Shown here piece by piece: positions 57,068 to 64,000 of a DNA stretch of 64,000 nt; within the stretch, counting starts at the first letter, position 1; each line of letters starts with the position of its first letter. The stretch lies in contig JASANG010001451.1 in assembly GCA_030248215.1 (NCBI GenBank), positions 167,061 to 231,060 on the forward strand, given 5' to 3'. The notes under the pieces were generated by a model, which saw only the letters and a program-made list of their open reading frames with translations, made no database searches and was not told where the DNA came from. The DNA comes from Enoplolaimus lenunculus. Lineage: Eukaryota; Nematoda; Enoplea; Enoplida; Thoracostomopsidae. The translations under genes were made by a program, and so were the position numbers.

Positions 57068-58870
57068 ATAAGGATTAAAAATTTAAAAAATTATTTCAAT
57101 TTTTTTGAATGAGTGAAACCGATGTCGTTTAGTGTTGTCTAAAATGAAATCAATCCTGTTTAGCCCCATCCTAAAGTGAATTTAAAAAAAATCATACAAT
57201 TCGCTATTTGAAAACAGTAAACAAACATCTGCAGCCGATAAATCATTCTCACAGTTTGAAGCGGAATTTTAATATTTTTAATTCAAAGCCGCTATTATAA
57301 TGCATCATTCAGTTTTATTTACGCCTTGCAAGCGGAAAACGAAAACGTCAATTTCAAATGTACTGTTTTCAAAAACAGCGGCAAACATGATACAACAACA
57401 AGCTCGTGGGTCCCAATTGTAAGGAACGAGCGTGTTTCGCTTCCCTATATTGTTTTTCTTACAACACTATTGACGTTGAGCTGTGCGACAATAGTTATTT
57501 GACCCCAAATTACTTAACGAACCAAGGAGAAAAAATCCACATCATTCAACTCAGAATCGCAGGTCGTGGGTAAATGATGGACAAATATGTTGAAACTTCA
57601 AAAGAAAATTTTGTTCGGTCGTACCGCGGAACCGTTTAATCTAAAAAATTTGATTCTCAAGCATTCAGTGGAAAACTCATAAATTAATAGCGAAAAAACT
57701 TCGCGAGCTTAGCGAACGAGAAGCAACATTCCATTTTAATACTAAATCTTGTCGGCAAACTTTGATTTCAATCCCTGTTATAAGCGGCTTTTAGGTCTGT
57801 GTGCCCCTTAGGTTCATCAGTGTTTTTAAATAGCAATAGGCTTAATTTTACGTATATTACAGTTTTGTCACATATGTTACAAATGTATTTGAATTATAAT
57901 TTTAAAATTTAAAACACAAACGCCATTGTTAACATCTGGTGTTTAGATGCAATTATTAATCATTTCCGAGTATTCGTAGCAGTGAAATTGAGAAGGCAAT
58001 GAATGAGAAAGCACAGACACGCGAACGAGGGATCGCATCCTGACTGTATTATTACTGGCGTTAAGTTCGGCTGTGAAATGATGCGTAAATTATTTAGAAA
58101 AAGTTTTAGCAAAAAAATTCACTTATTATTCCTCATAAAATAAGACAATTTTTAAAAGAACGAGAAAAATGCTTTTAGGTTGACTGTTTTCTCCAATTAT
58201 TCTCATGAAATCAATTTCGATTTGTTCCAACAGCACCGCGTATTTAGAGCTACTTTAGTTAGTTTGCAGAACACGGAACCTCCGTCCGAAACTTTCATAC
58301 AACGTAACCCTATTCTGAAATCCTAGATATGCTACGGCTGGTAATTACTCAAAATTATTTTTGTAATAATAAAAATATATTTCAAACTTTGCTAAGCATA
58401 CGCATTGTTTGAATTTTAAAGCATCACTCGAGATATTCTTCTACATAAGCTTCAATATGGTACCTGAACGTGGCCGGCAGTGCAGATTTATCACCCCTTA
58501 AATTCTACCTGGCACTTTATTTCACAGCTTGGCAGTTACCCCGCAACTCTTAATTTAACTTCCCGCAGGCACTGGTAGTTTCAGATTCGAGTTAAACTGA
58601 ACATATAAATGCTCACACTACAACCGCTGCAAAACGCGATCGCAATTTAAGTATTACTCTATAAATTTTATAAGATCTAAAAATATTTCATTTCAAAAGT
58701 TTCAAACATAAAACTATAATACTGAAAAGTTTTAATTAACAAAACTCGTAGACCCGTCAACCGAAATAAAAAAATTCACCGGTGTTTATGGGATTTGTGT
58801 TTGATTAAAAACCAGTAGAAAATAGCAACATAATGGCAAAACGCGTTAAATGACGTAAACGAAACGGCAT
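57068..58870. other. Unassigned AT-rich region; CTTCGCGAGC motif at 57704-57728
   Basis: No coding support and no matched repeat apart from the inverse CTCGC-type motif. Confidence 0.35.
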
Positions 58871-58872
58871 AG

Positions 58873-59035
58873 TGGAGCCCGTAGCCATAGTGGGGCTTGG
58901 GGACCAGTCTCCCTGGAAGAGTTCGCCCTGTTGAAAATTTTAAACCTTGTTTGTTAGCCATCGAAAACTCTTATACCTTTCCTGAAAAAGGTTTAACCCC
59001 CCTAGCAAGGTTTAGGCGAGGTGTCTGCGGACCTG
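58873..59035 (-). mobile_element. Family A MITE (reverse)
   Basis: GAGCCCGTAGCCATAGTGGG, ATTTTAAACCTTGTTTGTTA, CCCCCCTAGCAAGGTTTAGG. Confidence 0.75.
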
Positions 59036-59491
59036 GGTGTATTTAGAGGCGATACCACTGGGGGCATTTTCCCAGATGACATTAAAAATTTATTTCTGAT
59101 AATTAATAAATATTAATTGAAACTAAATGGTTCACATTGCAGATACTTATCTAAGCCCTGTGACCCTCATCGAGTCCAAAACCCGGACAATGCCAATGAC
59201 GTACGCCAAATGCCCGCAGAAGGTTTTGACTAAATAACCAATGAAATTTTTGTTTGGTATTCGTTTTTATGGTTTTTAGCTAATGAAATGTTTATTTCTA
59301 TCTACGTCAGCTAAAATATATATTTTTAAAATAGCGTAAACTTCAGCTTTCAGCACAAGTAACCTATATAGCTAAATTAAGCCATTTTTTATAGAAAAAT
59401 GTTTTTTAACAAAAATTACATAGCTATGGCTTTTATCGACAGTAGTCGGCATTAAATAACACGCGAAAATAAATGAAGGGGTGACATATGC
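59036..59491. other. Unassigned AT-rich sequence
   Basis: Nothing recognised. Confidence 0.35.
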
Positions 59492-59659
59492 CGGCCCGTA
59501 GCCAAGGGGGGACCGGGGGGCTCAGCCCCCCAGGAAAATTTTTGCCTTCCCCCCGAGAAAATTTTCAACCTTGTTTGTAAGTCAACGAAAACCCTTGTAT
59601 GCCTCTCTTGAAAAAAAATTAAGCCCCAACTAATGCGGTGAGCTGGTTACGGTCCTGGG
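59492..59659 (-). mobile_element. Family A MITE (reverse)
   Basis: GGCCCGTAGCCAAGGGGGGA, GGCTCAGCCCCCCAGG, TTTTCAACCTTGTTTGTAAG, GCGGTGAGCTGGTTACGG. Confidence 0.85.
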
Positions 59660-60182
59660 CAAATAATTGCGATCCTCGCACTCGGAACATGATTGGAAGC
59701 AAAGCGGGCAACGTGTAGCGTGCTTTTGGTTAAATTATTACACATAGTATATTGTATTCGATGCCAAACCTTAAAGACCGTTCCAACAAATTGTATACAA
59801 ACGAACTAAAAATTAGTAATTTTACTAAATATACTTAGTTTGTTCATCTACGCTGAAAAATTAATTATTTCATTTGGACTGCGATTAAAACCATACACAT
59901 ATAGAAAAACCTAACCAAATGAGTTGCTTCAGCATCGCATTTCTATTGGTTACATTATAACCAATCAGGTAAATGATTACAAAACTGGCAAGCAGAGCGT
60001 TTTTTCTGACGTATAGGACGCTAAACATTCTAAAGCAGGGTCAATTAAAGTTTTCAACCTTAAACAAGCGTTGAACTTTGGGGGTTCGAACAGTAATTTG
60101 CTGTACATACTCAATGTCACAATTTTTACAAAAAATTAACAATATCCCCACAGTTCTATAGAGAAAACGGCACATGTAACGT
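59660..60182. other. Unassigned AT-rich sequence
   Basis: Nothing recognised. Confidence 0.35.
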
Positions 60183-60333
60183 CCAGAGGCGGAACGTTGT
60201 TCTGTGGGACGGCAATAGAGTAAGCTTAAATCATTAGACAAATTTTTTACTTAAGCTTAGGTTTTACGCTCAGGTTCAGGCTTTGGCTTAGGAATATGCT
60301 TATACTACTGTTACGGCCCTGTTTTATACAGTG
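60183..60333 (+). mobile_element. Family D MITE
   Basis: AGAGGCGGAACGTTGTTCTG, CTTAAGCTTAGGTTTTACGC, GGCTTAGGAATATGCTTATA, CTACTGTTACGGCCCTG. Confidence 0.75.
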
Positions 60334-60867
60334 ACCAAGAAAACCATGCGTAAGTGCATCAAAGTACCACGTTTTTATGCGATCTGGTGGCAACTAGGAA
60401 TTTGTATGTTTGCAGGCGGCGGCGACTAGCCCAGAAATCTCGCACTAATAGACGCCGTATACACAATGGTAAAAGAAACTTTGTGAGCGAAGCGAGCGTG
60501 AAGCCAATCACAATTCTTATAGAGCCTCAATACGAAAGGTTTGATTTGGCTCGTTCTGTTGGGCGTAGGCCGTGTCAATCAACCGTTAAAACAACAAATT
60601 GCAGAACAAGAACATAAACCACGCTAGGAAAAATTCAGACACATACTGCCGCATAAATCGCAACTGTATAAATTGTATTGCGCAGTTAGCCAATTTTGTC
60701 ACATGTTTTGCAGTGGCGTAGAAGACTTTTTTACCAATGTGTCCGAGACCGAGGTCTATGGCGAATATAAGCGGTGTAAAACTTTGTCATGCAGTGAACG
60801 GAAGCACAAGTTTTTCAGAAGAAAATGATGCTAATGAACTTTTTTGCGACATACTTCAACTCGGGCA
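60334..60867. other. Unassigned; GAGCGAAGCGAGCG motif at 60483-60500
   Basis: An 87-codon frame here lacks any coding support. Confidence 0.35.
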
Positions 60868-60930
60868 CGTATGCCCCTCACTGAAAAATGTTCAGCCCTC
60901 TTAGCTAAGGAAGCTGGCCGCGGGCCTACT
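60868..60930 (-). mobile_element. Family A fragment (reverse)
   Basis: CCCTCACTGAAAAATGTTCAG, CTTAGCTAAGGAAGCTGGCC and GCGGGCCT. Confidence 0.55.
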
Positions 60931-61461
60931 TCAAATCGGTTTTACTGGGGAACTACTATGCTACCGTGATCTTTTCCGAATGAGTTACGCGACGCAAAAA
61001 TCACACTGCAACCGCTAAGCGTAATCTTTTTAGAAGTAAAATTACACGGAGGGAAAATTGCGCAACAACAACCCAGGATTCAACCAATGAATATATAATC
61101 AACCTTAACAATCAATTCTATGTAAAAACAACACATAGCTGGCTAAAAGTACTACTAAAATATTAGTTCGATGCCCTTGTGTGTGTTTTTTGGTACAACT
61201 TATACTAGCTAAGTGATTAATCAGAAAACAATTCAAAAACGCTAGCTAAATATACCTCGTTCGATGGAGTTGGTTTGTTACAGCAAAAAGTTTTCAATGA
61301 GTTAAACTTTAGTGGTGGATCCCGGAGGGGGTACATTGGGCGGCGCCCGAGAACCCTTTGTAAAATTCTTCTGTGGGAACTTTAGGAATATCATACTGTC
61401 ACATATAATTTTGCTTGTATTTTTATGTACTAAGTACCATAATTTCAAACGTGTGAATGCA
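60931..61461. other. Unassigned AT-rich sequence
   Basis: A lone TAGTGGTGGATCCCGG at 61311 may be a B-type end. Confidence 0.3.
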
Positions 61462-61556
61462 GGTCGGTAGCTACCTCACCTTGCTATGGGGAGAGCTAAA
61501 AAATTTTCAGGAGGGACATAAAACGGTTTTCAATCACTTAACAAGCAAGGTTGGAT
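61462..61556 (+). mobile_element. Family A fragment, left half
   Basis: GGTCGGTAGCTACCTCACCT, TAAAAAATTTTCAGGAGGGA, AACAAGCAAGGTTGGA. Confidence 0.65.
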
Positions 61557-62082
61557 TGTAACTTAGCCGTAATATTTGTGCATACCATGATAGGAAATTG
61601 GTTAATGCTGCAATAACAGCGTAACGGTCTTTGTGAAATTTACCAAGTAAGAACAAATAACTATCAAAATTTATCAATAAAAAAATTTACGTCTCTTGAG
61701 GAGGGACAGTAACGGTGGGATAAACCAGACACATCATTTAAACTGATTTGGGGCTAAAGTTTTGCACATTCACCCTTTCCATCATAGAGTACACTATGAG
61801 CAGATAAATACAAATGGTATGAGCGATACATACAGTCCCAGCACAGTGTTTAACGTTATTACAGGTATGTGCAGTGTGAAATCTCCATAAGACGTGAGAG
61901 CTCCCGCGGCCTGAGTGGTAATGATAAACGAGACTCTCACCCGTGATAAATTTGGATGTGGTTGTGAGATCCGCACTGGCTTTAACATCACTATATACTA
62001 GCCTACGCATCTGAAACGATCATTCTATTTCGCAAGTCTTAAATTGAGGTTTCTTGTTATTTTCTGTTGGACTTCGCAGTCA
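61557..62082. other. Unassigned; weak tRNA-like boxes at 61908-61985
   Basis: GCGGCCTGAGTGGTAATG resembles a box A and GGTTGTGAGATCC a box B. Stems do not fold convincingly. Confidence 0.25.
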
Positions 62083-62165
62083 GAACGTTTTACTGCGGGA
62101 CTGTAATAGAAAAAGTTATGCTTAGGAATAAACTTATACTACTGTTACAGCAATGTTCTGTACAT
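62083..62165 (+). mobile_element. Family D fragment
   Basis: AACGTTTTACTGCGGGACTG, TATGCTTAGGAATAAACTTA, TACTACTGTTACAGC. Confidence 0.55.
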
Positions 62166-62228
62166 TACTCGATGTTACAATCTATTTTAGATTAGGCAGA
62201 ACTCACTATGAAACAACTTGACTTCAGA

Positions 62229-62434
62229 AGCCGATCCAAAAACTTCTGACGGGTGCTGGCTGGCAAATATGAAACGCAAAAATTGTATCACCAAATAATT
62301 TTCTAAAGGAAAAATTTTCAAAAATATAACAAGGAAAATTGTAAGGCAAGTGGTGACCTTACCATTTTATCACAAAAAAATCTTATTGGAGGGCGTACAC
62401 CCCCCCACGCCCGCCGCCTTCGGATCCGCTAGTG
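62229..62434 (+). mobile_element. Family C MITE
   Basis: AGCCGATCCAAAAACTTCTG, AATATGAAACGCAAAA, GACCTTACCATTTTATCACA, GGCGTACACCCCCCCACG, GGATCCGCTAGTG. Confidence 0.75.
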
Positions 62435-63727
62435 CTTGAATTGTCTACACATTAGTTTTAGATTCAATGTCAAGCATGATGATTAAAATGTGCGGTCTAA
62501 ACAAGGTTAAAAAATATTACGGATTCCAAATTTTGACATCCCTGAAGGCTGGTGGTAATCACCTTTTTCGACGAAACCTTCCAAGTGACACAATTATAAG
62601 CTAAATATGACATTGTTGACAAAAATTAGACGCTCAGGTATTAATGTTAACTAGTGTAGATAGAACTGGAACAGCCACACCCCATACCCACCCATTTGGG
62701 GGGCTCACCCCTAAAGGAGCCCACGCCCTAACTGGTTAAAACAAACTCGGCTGAGTTTTAAAATGCATCTGGCTTCTCGACCGCTTGACTCGCGAGCTTT
62801 GGGGCCCCCGCCTTAGAGTTTGGGGGAAGCCCAACCCCATGTCTACTCCGGCACTGAGTGTGGAGGTTTCTAAAACTAACCTGAGCATTATCGCAGTTGA
62901 CGACTAAAATTTCCAGTTGAATAAGCGGGTAGTAGATATTGAACAACATTTAATATTGCGATTGCTATGATAAGCTGCAGATGCAATAGTGCAGGAGGTA
63001 GCAAAAAATTATCATGAGCACATCCCTGGACGATCCAACGGAACCCACTTGGGCCAAGGCCCGAAAACACTAATCAAAATCAAGATTGTGTGTTAAGATA
63101 CAGCGCTACAATGATGTTTAGCTTCTCGCTCGCTTCGCTCACCAGATTTGTCTACTGTTACATATCGCGCGGCCTCATAAAAATACATGATCCGCCTCTG
63201 AAGCGAACTGCAATTATGCTTGAAATATTGCCGATGCCAAATAAAAATGTCAACCTAATGTAACTTAAATTTAATTATGAAAATTTTTAAACCATGAATA
63301 CGAGTACCCATCTTCACTTGCCGACACTAAATTTATGTATAATTCTGATACAGAGCTAAGTTCAGAAGAATATATACTTTACACAAAGCTCTCTCGTTAC
63401 ACTTGTTCGAAAAAAATTTTTTTTTTACTTAAATTTCTACTTTTCTGAAATGAAACCTCTTGGCTACCACGCAATTGCGTGTCTGGTATCAAATTTCGAG
63501 CAGTAAATGAACTCGCCCCCTGTCCCGGTTAGGAAAAATATTCTCTTTTGTTATGAAACCTGGGCAACCACAGCCGAGCCATTTCTTTGTGTCAAATGTC
63601 CATTTCGCATCTAAAACCGCAATAGCCTCACCTACACGTAACCGACTTATAGATAGTTTGTAATTTTGGAACTTGGAGATGATTAAAAATAAATAGCTTT
63701 AACAGGCCTAATTATAAATTCCTGAAC
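62435..63727. other. Unassigned region; CTCGC motifs and a degenerate direct repeat
   Basis: CTCGC-type motifs at about 62774 and 63119 (CTCGCTCGCTTCGCTC). From 63440 two blocks of about 60 bp are alike: a GAAACCT..GGC(T/A)ACCAC..TGTCAAAT-type order. Confidence 0.35.
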
Positions 63728-63777
63728 ACCAAGTCAAAACCTAAACTTAAGCCTGAGCCTAAACGTGAGCCTGTTAA
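63728..63777 (-). repeat. Degenerate TTAGGC-type patch
   Basis: AAACCTAAACTTAAGCCTGAGC and CCTAAACGTGAGCCTG. Confidence 0.5.
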
Positions 63778-64000
63778 CCTTCGCAAGGCTTCCAGTCTCC
63801 AGGAAGAAGCTATAATTACCATGGATTTGCGGCTTTTGAATTAACCTATTACATTCTAGAACTGAGCAATTCTGGTTCACTAGTTGCAGTCGTTCACAAA
63901 AATCTTTGCTATCATCAAATGTTTTCGAGCTACGATCCTGACGGACCACGCCCGAACCATATGTGTCAAATTTCAAATTTTACCTACCAAAACCACAATT
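63778..64000. other. Right edge of window: protein-like minus-strand frame, unassigned
   Basis: The minus frame from 63976 reads like protein for about 65 codons but has no ATG and an in-frame stop just upstream. A neighbouring TTTGTGTCAAAT-like word links it to repeats at 63440-63610. Confidence 0.3.

Noticed and set aside
61908-61985. Leu/Ser-tRNA-like box A and box B
   Set aside because: T loop too long and acceptor arms do not pair; at most an old SINE fragment.

Overview
This is a stretch of nuclear DNA from an invertebrate-type animal genome. It is AT-rich, gene-poor and densely seeded with short palindromic DNA-transposon derivatives (MITEs). One gene is convincing, and it has a GT-AG intron. 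Degenerate runs of the hexamer TTAGGC recur throughout; this is the nematode telomere repeat, but here the runs mostly sit inside dispersed repeats, so they do not settle the phylum.

The gene lies at 3550-6894 on the minus strand. Two long open frames are joined in phase by a 273-bp intron (GTGAGT...TTCAG), giving a predicted 1023-residue protein. It starts with a 35-residue hydrophobic hairpin, then an acidic stretch ending in DFVIV, a second DFELLP motif just past the splice junction, and a long disordered tail with repeated x-F-E motifs. The combination suggests an ER-membrane hairpin protein with Atg8/LC3-binding motifs (reticulophagy-receptor-like). That function is inference. Two much weaker small coding candidates (26725-27015 minus, 49086-49391 plus) each have a splice-acceptor-like sequence just before the ATG. 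Everything else longer than about 60 codons appears to be a chance frame, often inside a repeat.

The other ~60 kb is repeat-rich. Family A (about 165 bp, termini around GTAGCCAG, 25 copies or fragments, several with 6-8 bp target duplications) and family B (termini CAGTGGCGGATCC, perfect 8-bp duplications) look like non-autonomous hAT-type elements. Other families: C (ends near GGATCCGCTAGTG), D and E (both carrying TTAGGC-like hexamers), F (ATACTGTAGTGAC, one copy nested in a B element), G (TATTCTCAAATG), H (TAACCAAGAGTG), I (AACTGGGGCAGC, with six CATATG palindromes), J (AACAGCTATATGCC) and N (GCGCTATACTT). One N copy at 41153-41787 has grown a 24-bp minisatellite of about 21 units. There are also a 128-bp tandem array (37610-38111), several smaller tandem duplications, microsatellites, tRNA-like sequences and one small fossil piece of a Ty3/Gypsy-type retroelement (about 44010-44500).

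Layout: 1-3500 repeats; 3500-6910 the gene; 7000-41000 mostly MITEs in unassigned AT-rich DNA; 41-46 kb minisatellite, tRNA-like sequences and retroelement fossil; 46-64 kb more MITEs, with family I at 52.6-53.3 kb. No autonomous transposase, rRNA, CRISPR or intact canonical tRNA gene was seen.
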